A DNA stretch of 64,000 nucleotides from Streptomyces nigra (GTDB taxonomy: Bacteria > Actinomycetota > Actinomycetes > Streptomycetales > Streptomycetaceae), in NCBI RefSeq assembly GCF_003074055.1, contig NZ_CP029043.1:1476001-1540000 (forward strand). Direction: 5' to 3'. The notes under the pieces are model-generated. The model saw only the letters and a list, made by a program, of their open reading frames with translations. It was not told the DNA's origin and searched no databases. Positions 9,704 to 23,879 of the stretch are shown piece after piece. Within the stretch, counting starts at the first letter, position 1. The number at the start of each line of letters is the position of its first letter. The translations under genes and the position numbers were made by a program.

Positions 9704-9919
9704 TCAGCCCTTCCAGGCCCGTACGACCTGGCCGTCCTTCACCTCGAAGTTCAGCCGTCCCGCGCGGTACTCCATCGTGATGATCGCCCCCGGCGGCAGC
9801 GCGCGCACCGTGGGCCACCCACGGGTCCGGGCGCGGCGCTCGGCCTCGCCGGCGTCGAGTCCGACGTAGGTCTCCGGGTCGTCCTGGGGTTCGGTGGGGG
9901 GATGCGGAATGGGTGCCAT
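9704..9919 (-). CDS. Potential I78-family protease inhibitor
   Basis: 71 residues. The central YVGLDAGEAERRARTRGW, PPGAIITMEYRAGRLN and the ending VVRAW follow the Inhibitor_I78 pattern (eglin-like inhibitors of subtilisin- and chymotrypsin-type proteases). In this family the reactive loop lies around the G-x-x-I-T-M-E-Y-R segment. No signal peptide is seen, so it probably stays in the cytoplasm. The start is uncertain: ATG is used here, with TAGCGT 7 nt upstream and no Shine-Dalgarno sequence; a GTG three codons earlier is also possible. A relation to the two streptogrisins 7 kb away is speculative. Confidence 0.75.
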   Translation of the reverse strand: MAPIPHPPTEPQDDPETYVGLDAGEAERRARTRGWPTVRALPPGAIITMEYRAGRLNFEVKDGQVVRAWKG

Positions 9920-10388
9920 GCGGCCCACGCTAGGGCCTCGGCACGGGATGGGGCCAGGGGTGCCCGGCTGCGCGGAGGCACGCCCGTCCCCCGCCCGCGT
10001 CCCCTCGGGGTCACGCTTTTGTCACAGCATCACTACACACGTTTCGGTCACCGCAACGGCGGTGGCGGACACGATGAGCCGTCACACGAACGAGGGATTT
10101 CCGGGGTTCTGCGCAGGCATTCGAACGTAATTCCCGCGTGTCGTCCGGGGGCCCCGGAAGCGCGGCGCGAGAGTTCCCGCAGAACTGCCTCGGCACTCCT
10201 TTTCCCGGGATTTCGCGTGGGCTCCGGCAGCCGGTGCCGCACGAAAAGTACATGGTTCTACCACAGAACCTCCGTACGCCCTCTGTCGCGGCACCGCCGA
10301 CGCGAGCATCATGGCGTGAGCTCGCGTCGGCGCGTGCGGCGCGGGTTCAGAGGGCCCGGGGCACGGCGAGCGAAGGGGCGAGCGAGCG
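9920..10388. other. Intergenic region upstream of ctaD
   Basis: No gene is supported. The 5' region of the inhibitor gene is at the left. The segment 10010-10140 has lower GC (GTCACAGCATCACTACAC) and could hold promoters. At the right is a strong hairpin in the presumed ctaD leader. Confidence 0.45.
10295..10332 (+). promoter_or_regulatory. Strong stem-loop in the ctaD 5' region
   Basis: Perfect 13-bp stem (arms 10295-10307 and 10320-10332) with a 12-nt loop that contains ATGG. It ends 56 nt before the ctaD ATG. It may attenuate or stabilise the message, or end an upstream transcript. Confidence 0.6.
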
Positions 10389-12058
<1,670 letters not shown>

Positions 12059-12077
<19 letters not shown>

Positions 12078-12442
12078 ACACGCCCTAACCGGCTCTCCAC
12101 GCTCAGATTCCCCTGCCGGGTCACGTACGGGACACGGGAGGCCGACGGGTGGACGTCCATGGCGCCCGAGACCACCCGGGCGTCCGGGTCCTCCGCCGTG
12201 ACGCTGGCGTAGGCGTCCCAGTGGCCCTCGGGCAGGACGACGCTGCTGGGCAGGGCCGCGCGCAGCCGTCCGCGGGCCGCCGGGGCGAGCGGCAGGGTGA
12301 CCTCCTCCGGCCCCTCGCGGTGCCGCAGCACGAGATGGGCCGTGTCGTTCGCCTCGGGCGCGGTGACGTCGAACGTCAGGCCGCCCGCCGAATCGGCGAT
12401 GCAGTCGGCGCGCAGTGGTGCGGCCTGCGGCACGGTCGTCAT
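12059..12442 (-). CDS. Conserved hypothetical protein, predicted beta-rich
   Basis: 127 residues, no signal peptide and no membrane segment. The sequence alternates short polar and hydrophobic stretches ([42 protein letters not shown]), suggesting a beta-sandwich. I do not recognise a family. A similar small domain is sometimes attached to glycosyltransferases, but that is only an impression. The ATG is preceded by GGAGG. It lies tail-to-tail with ctaD and downstream of a binding-protein gene on the same strand, separated by 69 nt, so it may be the last gene of that transcript. Confidence 0.65.
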
Positions 12443-12511
12443 GCGCTGCGGTTCCTCCTTCGGGTCGGGGCCTCGTCGGTTGGACCGGTGACAACGCCCT
12501 TTGGTTGCCCC

Positions 12512-13804
12512 TCAGGGCCGGTACGGCAGCTGCGGCACCTCGAAGCACGTGCGGTTCATGTCTCCCTGGGACACCCAGCCCTCGCCGTCCTCCCAGCGGG
12601 CCACCGACAGACAGGTGCGGCGGGTCTTCGGCGGCTCGGGCAGCCGCTCGAACGTGACGGGCAGCAACAGGCCGCCGGCGGTGAACCCCTGGCTGCGGTT
12701 CATGTGGTCGTCCACGCACGCGCGCGTGACGCCCCGCGCCGCGCACGCCTTCGCCGCGTCGGTGAACCAGCGGGCCGCCGCCCAGCCCTCCAGCTGCCAC
12801 TGGGAGCGCGTCGGCAGCTTCTTCGTCGCGTCCCGGAACTCGCGCACGGCCGGGTGGCCGGTGTCCTCGAAGTTGCGGGACGAGCCGGTCGCCCAGAGCG
12901 CGTTGCGGCAGCGCGGGGCGTCCTTGTAGTCCTCGGCGACGGTGGACGTCCAGTTCTGCACGTTGGTGACCTTGGCGGTGACGTCGGCGCCGACGTCGTC
13001 CATCGCCTCGCACAGCCGGGCGTTGCCGTGCCCGTCGATGGCGTCGAACACAAGGTCGGCCCCCTGCTCCTTCAGGTCGGCCGCGGCCGCGCGGAAGTTG
13101 GGCAGCGCGAAGTCGACCTGCTCGGTGACCACCTTGTAGCCCTCGGCCTTCAGGCCGCGTCCCACGAGCCGGGCGTAGGCGGCGGACGCGGGCTGGTTGT
13201 ACGACACGACGGCGGCCGTCCGGGCGCCGTGCTCGCGCTTGAAGTAGCGGTAGACCTCGGTGCCGCCGTACTGGACGCCGTCCCAGCCGGTGGTGCCGTC
13301 ACGGGGCGCGAGACTGCCGTAGACGCCGTACAGATGCGGGTAGGTGTCGTAGGCGGCTCCGATGGGCTGGCCCCCGATGTCGGGCACACGCGCGCGGGAG
13401 ACGCGCGGTGCGCCCGCGTAGTCGAGTGCCGTGGTGGCGACCAGGGCGACGACCTCGTCCTCGTCGACGAGGCGGTGCACGCACTCGTTGTTGCCGACGC
13501 CGCTGCCGCCGTCGTCGCACAGCCGGACCTCGACGCGGCGGCCGTCGACGCCGCCGCGCGCGTTGAGCCGGTCGAACCAGGCCCGGGCGCCGTCGCGCGG
13601 GCCGGTGAAGGCGCCGCCCCCGACGGGGCTGGTGGCGCTGGTGATGATCCCGACGCGGATCGGGGTGCCGTCGGCGGGCCGGGACGCGCCCTCCCGGTCG
13701 CGGTGCTCGAAGTCGCTCTCCGGCAGCCGGCTGCCGCAGGCGGTCCCGAGGGCGAGCACCATCACGGCGACCGCCGCCTCAACACCCCGGGATCGGCGAC
13801 CCAT
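12512..13804 (-). CDS. ABC transporter substrate-binding lipoprotein, LivK-like
   Basis: 430 residues. The N-terminus has a lipoprotein signal with lipobox LGTAC. The body follows the type-I periplasmic binding fold of branched-chain amino-acid/amide receptors: IRVGIITSATSPVGG, GARAWFDRLNARGGVDGR, then DIGGQPIG and DLVFDAIDGHG. It would capture a solute outside the membrane for the Liv-type permease/ATPase genes encoded divergently a little over 1 kb away. Its start overlaps the end of the preceding lipoprotein gene by 26 bp, so the two are probably co-transcribed and translationally coupled. The ligand is unknown; receptors of this type also bind amides, urea and other small molecules. Confidence 0.85.
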   Translation of the reverse strand: MGRRSRGVEAAVAVMVLALGTACGSRLPESDFEHRDREGASRPADGTPIRVGIITSATSPVGGGAFTGPRDGARAWFDRLNARGGVDGRRVEVRLCDDGGSGVGNNECVHRLVDEDEVVALVATTALDYAGAPRVSRARVPDIGGQPIGAAYDTYPHLYGVYGSLAPRDGTTGWDGVQYGGTEVYRYFKREHGARTAAVVSYNQPASAAYARLVGRGLKAEGYKVVTEQVDFALPNFRAAAADLKEQGADLVFDAIDGHGNARLCEAMDDVGADVTAKVTNVQNWTSTVAEDYKDAPRCRNALWATGSSRNFEDTGHPAVREFRDATKKLPTRSQWQLEGWAAARWFTDAAKACAARGVTRACVDDHMNRSQGFTAGGLLLPVTFERLPEPPKTRRTCLSVARWEDGEGWVSQGDMNRTCFEVPQLPYRP

Positions 13805-14330
13805 TGCCGCTCATCTGGACCAGCGCGCACAGCGTCTTCGTGGACACCTTCCAGGTGCCGTCCTGCTCGACGGCGGTCCCGGACGCGTCCGGCAGGGCCG
13901 TGGTGCCCTTCAGGGTCAGGTCGTACGTCACGTTCGCCTCGGTGGGCGAGGTGAACTCGACCTTCGAGACCTTCGCCTGGACCTGGCCGCCGCGCTCGTC
14001 ACCGCTGAACGCCCGCAGGACCGGCGCCATCCGGTCGCCGTTCTCCAGGACGGCCTGCTTGTCCTCCAGGGACGTCTTCGGGTCGAAGAACTTCTGCCAG
14101 TTGTCCTTGATCTCCGTGACGGCGGCCTGCGCGTCGGCGGGTGCCGTGGCCGCCGGGGACCGTCCGGTGCGTTCGGCGGTGGGGGACGGCGGGGTCGCGC
14201 CGCCGCCTCCACCGTCGTCGTCGCTGCACGCCGCGACGGCCGGTCCGAGGACGAGGAGCAGGGCGGCCGCGGCCGCCGTCCCCCGTCCCCTGCGTGTGCC
14301 GCTGTGCCTGAGGTCGCTCCCGAGAACCAT
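13779..14330 (-). CDS. Putative lipoprotein of unknown function
   Basis: 183 residues. The signal peptide ends in a lipobox-like VAAC, followed by an acidic Asp/Gly-rich and Pro/Thr-rich spacer typical of surface lipoproteins. The folded part (from about TEIKDNWQKFFDP to the end) looks like a small alpha+beta domain of the NTF2-like type found in many actinobacterial lipoproteins (EIKDNWQKFFDPKTSLEDK, KVSKVEFTSP, YDLTLKG, WKVSTKTLCAL). The start is ambiguous: ATG used here, or a GTG four codons upstream. It leads the two-gene operon with the Liv-type binding protein. Confidence 0.75.
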   Translation of the reverse strand: MVLGSDLRHSGTRRGRGTAAAAALLLVLGPAVAACSDDDGGGGGATPPSPTAERTGRSPAATAPADAQAAVTEIKDNWQKFFDPKTSLEDKQAVLENGDRMAPVLRAFSGDERGGQVQAKVSKVEFTSPTEANVTYDLTLKGTTALPDASGTAVEQDGTWKVSTKTLCALVQMSGNGSPIPGC

Positions 14331-14485
14331 CTGGCTCACCACCGGGGTGTCGATCCGGGCCGTGGGCGCCCGGTGCTTTCAGGGTCGGCTTGCACGAGGC
14401 ATAGTGCAAGCCATTGGCTGACATGGACAGGCACATGCGTGGAGAGCCGGCGCATGCACACCGACGCGACGTGTGGGAGCCAGCG

Positions 14486-14959
14486 ATGCGGACGATGCGA
14501 CTGCGGACCGTGCACCCCGTGCTGTGGGCCGGCTGGGCCGCGCTCGCCGCGGGCGCGGTGCTGTGCGTCCTCGGCTGGTACGGCGTCTCCGGCGAGCGGT
14601 TCGCCGAGCGGCAGCTGCCGTACCTCGCCTCCTGCACGGTGCCCGGCGCCGCCCTGATCGTCGCCGGATCGGTGCTGATCACCCATGGCCGGGGCGCGCT
14701 CGCCGCCGCGCGCGTGGAGGAGCTGTACGGCCTGCTGGTCGCCGCCGAGCCGGACGACACGGAGCCGGGAACGACGTCGGCCGCGCCGCTCGCGGTCAGC
14801 GGGGACCTGCTGATGGTGCCCGGCGGCACCCTGTGGCACCGCGCGGACTGCCCGCTGGTCGCCGGGAAGGCGGAGGCCGTGCCGGTGGACGCCAAGCTCG
14901 TGCGCGGCGGGGAGTTGAGCCCTTGCCCGATCTGTGAGCCCGCCGAAGCGGACGACTGA
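14486..14959 (+). CDS. Small two-helix membrane protein with CxxC tail
   Basis: 157 residues. Two hydrophobic segments (VLWAGWAALAAGAVLCVLGW and the region ending AALIVAGSVL) are followed by a cytoplasmic domain with HRADCPLVAG and a terminal CPICEP, a possible metal-binding pair. The start ATG has GGGAG 6 nt upstream; the reading frame extends another 24 codons without a better signal. The stop overlaps the start of the next gene by one base (TGATG), so it is coupled to the Liv-type transporter and may be an accessory or quality-control partner. No family is recognised. Confidence 0.7.
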   Translation: MRTMRLRTVHPVLWAGWAALAAGAVLCVLGWYGVSGERFAERQLPYLASCTVPGAALIVAGSVLITHGRGALAAARVEELYGLLVAAEPDDTEPGTTSAAPLAVSGDLLMVPGGTLWHRADCPLVAGKAEAVPVDAKLVRGGELSPCPICEPAEADD

Positions 14960-17612
14960 TGTCCGGCCTGACCTACGACCTCACGCTGGCCGGGCTGTCC
15001 GTCGGCGCCGCCGCCGCGCTCACCGGCATCGGGCTGGTCGTCACCTATCGGGCGACCGGTGTCCTGAACTTCGCGCACGGCGCGATCGCCATGGTGTGCG
15101 CGTATGTGCTGCGACAGTGCGTGGTCGAGTGGGGCTGGCCGCTGTGGGCGGGCGCGACCGTCACGCTCCTGGTCCTCGCTCCCGGCATCGGGATGGTCCT
15201 GGAGCGGCTGGTCTTCCGGCCCCCGGCGATGGCCGGCAACGATCCCGCGCGGACGCTCGTCGCGTCCATCGGCGTGTTCGTGTTGCTCGTCGGCGGGGCG
15301 GCGCTGCTGTGGGGCCGGGGCGCGCGCGAGGACGCGCCCCGGCTGCTGCCGGCGGAGCCGTGGGGGCAGCTGGGGGCGGCGCTGGTGCTGGCGGCGGGCG
15401 TGGGCGCGGTCGTCCGCTGGACCCGGTTCGGCCGGGAGCTGCGGGCGGTGGTGGACGACCGGGAGCTGGCGGTCCTCACGGGCGTCGACGCGGACCGGGT
15501 GGCCGCGGCCGGATGGGCGTTCGGCGCGTTCACGGCCGGGCTGACCGGGGTGCTGCTCGCCCCTGCCGTGCGCCTCGACCCGTACGGACTGCCGCTGCTG
15601 GTCATGGAGGTGGTGGCGGTCGCGGTGGCCGCCCGGATGCGGAGCCTGCCGGTGGCGGTGGCGGTCGCGCTGCTCATCGGGGTGGCGCAGAGCCAGCTGA
15701 CCCGGCTGCACCCGTCGGGCTGGGCCGCGCCGCTGGTCCAGGCGGTCTCCACGAACCTGTTCGTCGTCGCCCTGCTGGTCGCGGCCCTGGCGCTGCCCAG
15801 GGTGGGCACCCGCGACGCCCTCCCCCGCCCCGCGGCCGCGCGCCGGCCGGTCCCGGTGGGCGTCTGGATCGTGGCGGGGGTGCTGTTCCTGCTCCCGCTG
15901 GGCCTCGCCGGTTCCGACCTGCACACGTCGGTGCAGGTGCCGGCCCTGGCGGTCGTCCTGCTCTCCCTGGTCGTCGTCACGGGCCGCGGGGGCCAGATCT
16001 CGCTCGGGCAGGCCGCCTACGCGGGTCTGGGGGCCCTCTTCACGGCCCTGCTGGCGGCGGGCCGCTTCCCGGGCCTGCCCCGGCTGCCGGAACTCGCGGC
16101 ACTGCTGGTGGCGGTGGTCCTGGTCGCCCCGCTGGGCCTCCTCACGGGCTGGCCGGCGATCAGCCGCCGGGGCCTGGCCCTGGCGCTGGTCACCTTCGCG
16201 GTGGGCGTGGGCGTCAGCCGCTTCGTGTTCGCACAGCCGTACGCCGTGTCCGGGCTCTCCCTGGGCCGCCCGGCGGGCTTCGACGACGACCGCGCCTACT
16301 ACGTCCTCGAACTGGTGCTGCTGACCGCCGCCCTGCTGGCGACCTGGCTGCTGCGCCGGGGGCGCACCGGACGGGCGCTGGCCGCCATGCGGGACCACCC
16401 GTCCGGGGCGTCGGCGGCGGGCGCGCGGGTGCCGTCCCTGAAGCTCCTGGCGTTCGTCACGGGCGCGGCCCTGGCGGCCCTGGGCGGCGGCATGCTCGGC
16501 ATGGGGCTGCGCGCCTTCGACCCGGGCGCCTACGACCCGGTGCGCAGCCTGCTGTGGTTCGCGGCGGTGATGGTGCTGGGCGCCGACAGCACCCTGGGCG
16601 CCCTCGGTGCGGCGGCCCTCCTGGTCGGCCTGGACGCGGGCACCCGGGGCGGCCTGGCGGCGGCCCTGATCGGCGTACTGGCGGTACTGGTGGGTCGCCT
16701 GCCCGGAGGCCTGTACGAGACGCTGCGCACGGTGGGACGACGGAGGGGCGGGACGGCCCGGCTGACGGACGTGGGCACCCGGACCCGGGACCTGCTGCGC
16801 CGGACACCGGCACCCGCGACGGCTCCCCCGCCGACCGGACTCACCCCTTCACGGGCCGTCCACGCGCCACCGGCGGTGACCGCACGACGTGAGCGCACGC
16901 GCGTAGAGCCGTCCGCCCCGGCCGTACTGGAAGCCCGCGGCCTCCGCGCCCGCTACGGCGGCTTCGTCGCCCTCGACGACGTCGGTCTCACCGTGCCGCC
17001 GGGCTCCGTCACCGCGGTCGTCGGACCCAACGGGGCGGGCAAGAGCACCCTCTTCCACTGCCTCGCCGGCACCCATCACCCCGCCCGTGGACGGGTCCTG
17101 CTCGGCGAGCGGGACATCACCCGGCTGCCCGCGCACGCCCGGACCCGGCTCGGGGTCGCCCGGACCTTCCAGCGGCTGGCCGTCTTCCCGTCCCTCACCG
17201 TGGCCGACAACGTCCGTGTCGGCGCCGAGCAGGGCCGGGTGCCGGACCCGGCGGCCGTCGAGCGGGCGCTGCGGCTGCTGGGCCTGGACGGCCCCGTCCG
17301 CGCGCTGCCCGCCGCAGGTCTCCCCACCGGCACGCTCCGGCGGGTGGAACTCGCCCGGGCGCTCGCGGGCGGCCCGCGCGTCCTCCTGCTCGACGAACCC
17401 GCCGCCGGACTCGACACGGCGGAGGTCGCCGCGCTCGCCCGGATCCTGCGGGCCCTCGCCGCCGACGGGACGGCCCTGCTCGTCGTGGAGCACGACCTCG
17501 ACCTGGTCTCGGACCTCGCCGACACCGTGCACGTCATGGCGGCCGGCCGCGTCGTCGCCTCCGGCCCGCCGGGCCGGGTCCTGGACGCGGCGGAAGCCCT
17601 GGAGGCCCCCGC

Positions 17613-17616
<4 letters not shown>
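14959..17616 (+). CDS. Fused LivH-LivM-LivG ABC transporter protein
   Basis: 885 residues combining three normally separate proteins. Residues 1 to about 285 are a LivH-like permease (VVTYRATGVLNFAHG is the LivH signature). Residues about 297-594 are a LivM-like permease (VTGRGGQISLGQAAYAGLGA). After a Pro/Arg linker, residues about 652-885 are a LivG-like ATPase with Walker A GPNGAGKST, Walker B VLLLDEPAAGLD, the switch His in VVEHDLDL and a LivG-type signature that is altered (LPTGTLRRVELARAL; the usual form is LxYGxQRRLEIAR). It would import a branched-chain amino acid, amide or related solute with LivF and the divergently encoded binding lipoprotein. No internal stop or frameshift is seen. 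Confidence 0.88.
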
Positions 17617-19047
<1,431 letters not shown>

Positions 19048-19147
19048 GGCAGCTCATCACGGCGGTCCCGGCGCGGCGCGTCCGAGGGCGGCCGGGCCCC
19101 ACCCGGTCGGCGGACCGGGCGGGGCCCCGTACGAGGGTGTGCGCGGT

Positions 19148-20369
<1,222 letters not shown>

Positions 20370-21152
20370 GTGCCGCGCATGCTCGACGTCAGCGACGAGG
20401 TACGTGCCGAGATCGGCGACGAGGAAGCCGACCGGCTGCTCGCGGGGGAGAACGCCCCGGGCAGCTACGACTGCACGTCCTGCCGCACCCCGGGCGACTC
20501 CGGACAGGAGCGCACCAGCACCGTCCTGTTCATCGGTGAGGAGACCGCCGTCCTCGCCTTCGCCCACGCCACCTGTCTGCCCTCGCAGGTCGTCCAGGTC
20601 ACCGAGGACCAGCTGCGGGGCGCGGTGAAGTCCATCACCGGCGACCGTGTCGACCCGGAGCCCGAGCGGGTCGCCCCCGAGCAGGCGGTGCTGGGCGTGA
20701 CCAGCGGCCTGGTGCTGATCGCCGGGGAGCTGCACCCCGCCCTGGTCGTCGAGCCGACCGGCCCGATCGTGCGGCCCGGCGCGACCGGCTCGGGCGACGA
20801 CTTCCTGCCGCTGCTGATCGAGCAGGGGTTCATGCCGGCGTCGGAGCTGGCGGAGGTCCCGCCGGTGCTGCACGGCTGGTCCGTGCTGCTGGCCATGGGA
20901 CAGCTGCACGCCGTCCTGCAGCCGGGGCCGAATGGCGGCCAGCCGGTGGCCTGGTGGCAGGCCCACCAGCCCCTCCAGGTGACCGAGGGCTGGCGGGCCG
21001 CCGCCAACAAGCACCAGCAGGTGCTGATGTTCGCGGCTCCGGTCGGCTCGATCGGCCGTCAGCCCCGGGAGGACCTGCTGCGCGGCGCGCTGGACAAGGC
21101 CGCGGCCAACGGGCAGCTGGTGGCGGCCGCGCTGCCGCTCGCCGGTACCTGA
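20370..21152 (+). CDS. Conserved hypothetical protein
   Basis: 260 residues, soluble, no signal peptide. The N-terminal part has a CxxC pair (YDCTSCRTPGD), then alternating hydrophobic and charged stretches (TSTVLFIGEETAVLAFAHATC, LVLIAGELHPALVVEPTGPI, DDFLPLLIEQGFMPASEL). The ending resembles a helical cap (REDLLRGALDKAAANGQLVAAALPLA). I recognise the type as a conserved Streptomyces protein of unknown function. The GTG start has GAGGGAG 6 nt upstream. It is a single gene, transcribed away from the LysM-rpf gene. Confidence 0.75.
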   Translation: MPRMLDVSDEVRAEIGDEEADRLLAGENAPGSYDCTSCRTPGDSGQERTSTVLFIGEETAVLAFAHATCLPSQVVQVTEDQLRGAVKSITGDRVDPEPERVAPEQAVLGVTSGLVLIAGELHPALVVEPTGPIVRPGATGSGDDFLPLLIEQGFMPASELAEVPPVLHGWSVLLAMGQLHAVLQPGPNGGQPVAWWQAHQPLQVTEGWRAAANKHQQVLMFAAPVGSIGRQPREDLLRGALDKAAANGQLVAAALPLAGT

Positions 21153-21273
21153 CCGCGCCCGTCCGAGGACCCGTCACCGTGCGGCCCACGCAGCTTCAGG
21201 ACGGTGCCGGCGCGCGCCCCTTTGGTGCGTTCACCGGCCGCATCCCTTCCGGTGCCGGGTCGTTTGGACATAC

Positions 21274-21783
21274 GTGCATGCATACGACGTTCCCCGCCGC
21301 CAGGGCGGCTCCTCGCCCACGCCGATCTACGACGCGCTCTACGCCGAGTACGTCAAGTCCTTCCGCTCCCTGCCGGGAGACCGCAGCGGCGAGGAGGATC
21401 TGGGGTTCGTCGCCTTCGGGAACATCCAGCGGGGTACGGGCACCTACGGCGGCCACCGCCCGGGGTCGTTCAGCAGCTCGTACAGCGCCTACAGCGCGGG
21501 AGCGCACAGCGCCCGGCACCACGGCGGCGGTCCGCAGCCGCAGTGGCAGCGCGTCGGGCACATCGGGCCCCAGACCGGGGGATGCACCACGTCCCCGCGG
21601 CACTGCCACCGGCACGCCGGGGCTGACGGCATGGCGAAGGGGCGGTCCCGAGTCGGGACCGCCCCTTCGCCGTGTGGTCACTTCTTCTTGCCGCGCTTCT
21701 CGCGTACGCGCACGGAGATGTGGATCGGCGTGCCCTCGAAGCCGAACTCCTCGCGCAGCCGGCGCTCGATGAAGCGGCGGTAG
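21274..21783 (+). CDS. Conserved hypothetical protein, probably frameshifted near its end
   Basis: The first 100 residues look genuine: [12 protein letters not shown], then [20 protein letters not shown] and a Ser/Tyr/His/Gly-rich region. As read, the frame continues to 169 residues by running backwards through the der terminator and the end of der, which is unlikely. One extra G in the run at 21577-21581 would switch to a frame that reads [16 protein letters not shown] and stops at 21626, just before the terminator. I think the true end is 21626 and that the G-run carries a deletion or a sequencing error. The start is GTG with no clear ribosome-binding site. Function unknown. Confidence 0.6.
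   Translation: MHAYDVPRRQGGSSPTPIYDALYAEYVKSFRSLPGDRSGEEDLGFVAFGNIQRGTGTYGGHRPGSFSSSYSAYSAGAHSARHHGGGPQPQWQRVGHIGPQTGGCTTSPRHCHRHAGADGMAKGRSRVGTAPSPCGHFFLPRFSRTRTEMWIGVPSKPNSSRSRRSMKRR
21633..21671. terminator. Long perfect hairpin terminator
   Basis: A 19-bp perfect stem around a single central base lies between the converging hypothetical gene and der. Confidence 0.85.
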
Positions 21784-23156
21784 CCCGCCTCGATGAACCC
21801 GGAGGCGAACAGCACGAACCGCGGCGGCTTGGTGCCGGCCTGGGTGCCGAAGAGGATGCGGGGCTGCTTGCCGCCGCGGATCGGGTGCGGGTGGGCGGCG
21901 ACCAGCTCGCCGAGGAAGGCGTTCAGCCGGCCGGTGGGGACGCGGGTCTCCCAGCCGGCGAGCGCCGTCTCGATCGCCGGGACCAGCTTCTCCATGTGGC
22001 GTCCGGTGCGGGCCGACACATTGACCCGGGGCGCCCAGGAGACCTGGCCGAACTCGGTCTCGATCTCCCGCTCCAGGTAGTAGCGGCGCTCCTCGTCGAG
22101 GTTGTCCCACTTGTTGTAGGCGATGACCATGGCGCGGCCGGCCTCGACGGCCATCGTCACGATGCGCTGGTCCTGGACCGAGATGGACTCCGAGGCGTCG
22201 ATCAGGATGACGGCCACCTCGGCCTTCTCCACGGCGGCCGCGGTGCGCAGCGAGGCGTAGTAGTCGGCGCCCTGCTGCAGATGGACCCGCTTGCGGATGC
22301 CCGCGGTGTCGACGAACTTCCAGGTGACACCGCCCAGTTCGATGAGCTCGTCGACCGGGTCGCGGGTGGTGCCGGCCAGCTCGTTGACGACGACGCGCTC
22401 CTCGCCCCCCACCTTGTTCAGCAGGGAGGACTTGCCGACGTTGGGGCGGCCGATGAGGGCGATGCGGCGCGGCCCGCCGGCGGACGTACCGCCGAAGGTC
22501 TGCGCGGGCGCGGTGGGCAGCACCTCCAGGACGGCGTCCAGCATGTCGCCGGTTCCGCGGCCGTGCAGCGCGGAGACCGGGTGCGGCTCGCCGAGCCCGA
22601 GGGCCCACAGGTAGGCCGCGTCGGCCTCGCCGCTGGGGCCGTCCACCTTGTTGGCGGCCAGCACGACGGGCTTGCCGGCCTTGCGCAGCAGCCGTACGAC
22701 GGCCTCGTCGGTGTCGGTGGCGCCGACCTTGGCGTCCACGACGAACACGACGGCGTCGGCGGCCTCGATCGCGTACTCGGCCTGGGCGGCCACGGAGGCG
22801 TCGATGCCGAGGACGTCCTGCTCCCAGCCGCCGGTGTCGACGACCTTGAAGCGGCGGCCCGCCCACTCGGCCTCGTAGGTGACGCGGTCGCGGGTGACGC
22901 CGGGCTTGTCCTCGACGACGGCCTCGCGGCGGCCGATGATCCGGTTGACGAGGGTCGACTTGCCGACATTGGGCCGGCCGACGACGGCGAGGACGGGCAG
23001 CGGGCCGTGCCCGGCCGCCTCGATCGCCCCCTCGACGTCCTCGAGGTCGAAGCCCTCTTCCGCGGCGAGCTCCATGAACTCCGCGTACTCGGCGTCGCCA
23101 AGCGCTCCGTGGTCGTGCTCCTCGCCCGAGCCCTCGGAGTGGATGTGGTCGTTCAT
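21678..23156 (-). CDS. der: Ribosome-assembly GTPase Der (EngA)
   Basis: 492 residues with two consecutive G domains: the first with [14 protein letters not shown] and NKVD, the second with [14 protein letters not shown] and NKWD. A KH-like C-terminal domain ends in a basic [10 protein letters not shown] tail. Der helps assemble the 50S subunit. An acidic, His-rich stretch of about 50 residues precedes the first G domain, as in other actinomycetes. The chosen ATG has GAAGG 10 nt upstream; an ATG seven codons earlier has no ribosome-binding site. It lies 78 nt downstream of the acyltransferase gene, probably in the cmk operon. Confidence 0.95.
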   Translation of the reverse strand: MNDHIHSEGSGEEHDHGALGDAEYAEFMELAAEEGFDLEDVEGAIEAAGHGPLPVLAVVGRPNVGKSTLVNRIIGRREAVVEDKPGVTRDRVTYEAEWAGRRFKVVDTGGWEQDVLGIDASVAAQAEYAIEAADAVVFVVDAKVGATDTDEAVVRLLRKAGKPVVLAANKVDGPSGEADAAYLWALGLGEPHPVSALHGRGTGDMLDAVLEVLPTAPAQTFGGTSAGGPRRIALIGRPNVGKSSLLNKVGGEERVVVNELAGTTRDPVDELIELGGVTWKFVDTAGIRKRVHLQQGADYYASLRTAAAVEKAEVAVILIDASESISVQDQRIVTMAVEAGRAMVIAYNKWDNLDEERRYYLEREIETEFGQVSWAPRVNVSARTGRHMEKLVPAIETALAGWETRVPTGRLNAFLGELVAAHPHPIRGGKQPRILFGTQAGTKPPRFVLFASGFIEAGYRRFIERRLREEFGFEGTPIHISVRVREKRGKKK

Positions 23157-23234
23157 GAAGTCCGTACCTTCGTTCATCGTGGTGATCGGTGGAGCGGCGG
23201 GTGGTCCACCCGCTGATCCACTACTCAGTGTCGC

Positions 23235-23879
23235 CTAGCGACCGGTCAGTCGCCTGGCGTTTTCCAGGTGTGCGGTGAGCTCCTTCTGGATGCGCTCCGT
23301 CGCCTCGTCGAGCGCGCGACGGGTGCGCCGGCCGCTGCCGTCGCCCGCGTCGAACGGTTCGCCGAAGACGACGTCCACACGGTGCCGCAGCGGGGGCAGT
23401 GCCTTGATCAACCGTCCGCGCCGCTCAGAACTTCCCAGCACCGCGACCGGGACGATCGGGGCGCCGCCGCGCACGGCGAAGTACGCGAGTCCGGCGCGCA
23501 GCGACGCGAAGTCGCCCTCGCCCCGGGTGCCCTCGGGGAATATGCCGAGGACGCCGCCCTGGCCCAGCACGTCGAGCGCCCGGGTGATGGCGGTGCGGTC
23601 GGTGGTGTGCCGGTCCACCTTCAGCTGGCCGATGCCGGTCAGGAAGGGGTCGAGCGGGCCGACGAAGGCTTCCTTCTTGATCAGGAAGTGCACGGGCCGG
23701 GGGGCCACGCCCATCACCATGGGGCCGTCGATGTTGTGGCTGTGGTTGACCGCGAGGATCAGCGGCCCGGTGGCGGGCACCTTCCAGGCGCCCAGGACGC
23801 GCGGCCGCCACAGCCCGTACATCAGGCCGACGCCGATCCGCCGCCCGATGTCGGCACCGCGCTCGGATGCTGCTGTCAC
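23235..23879 (-). CDS. PlsC-like 1-acylglycerol-3-phosphate acyltransferase
   Basis: 214 residues with the acyltransferase motifs H-x4-D (NHSHNIDGP) and FPEGTRG, plus a hydrophobic N-terminal membrane-associated segment. These enzymes add the second acyl chain to lysophosphatidic acid in phospholipid synthesis. The GTG start overlaps the stop codon of cmk (GTGA), showing translational coupling. The cmk-plsC-der order is common in actinomycetes. Exact acyl acceptor specificity cannot be read from the sequence. Confidence 0.9.
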   Translation of the reverse strand: MTAASERGADIGRRIGVGLMYGLWRPRVLGAWKVPATGPLILAVNHSHNIDGPMVMGVAPRPVHFLIKKEAFVGPLDPFLTGIGQLKVDRHTTDRTAITRALDVLGQGGVLGIFPEGTRGEGDFASLRAGLAYFAVRGGAPIVPVAVLGSSERRGRLIKALPPLRHRVDVVFGEPFDAGDGSGRRTRRALDEATERIQKELTAHLENARRLTGR

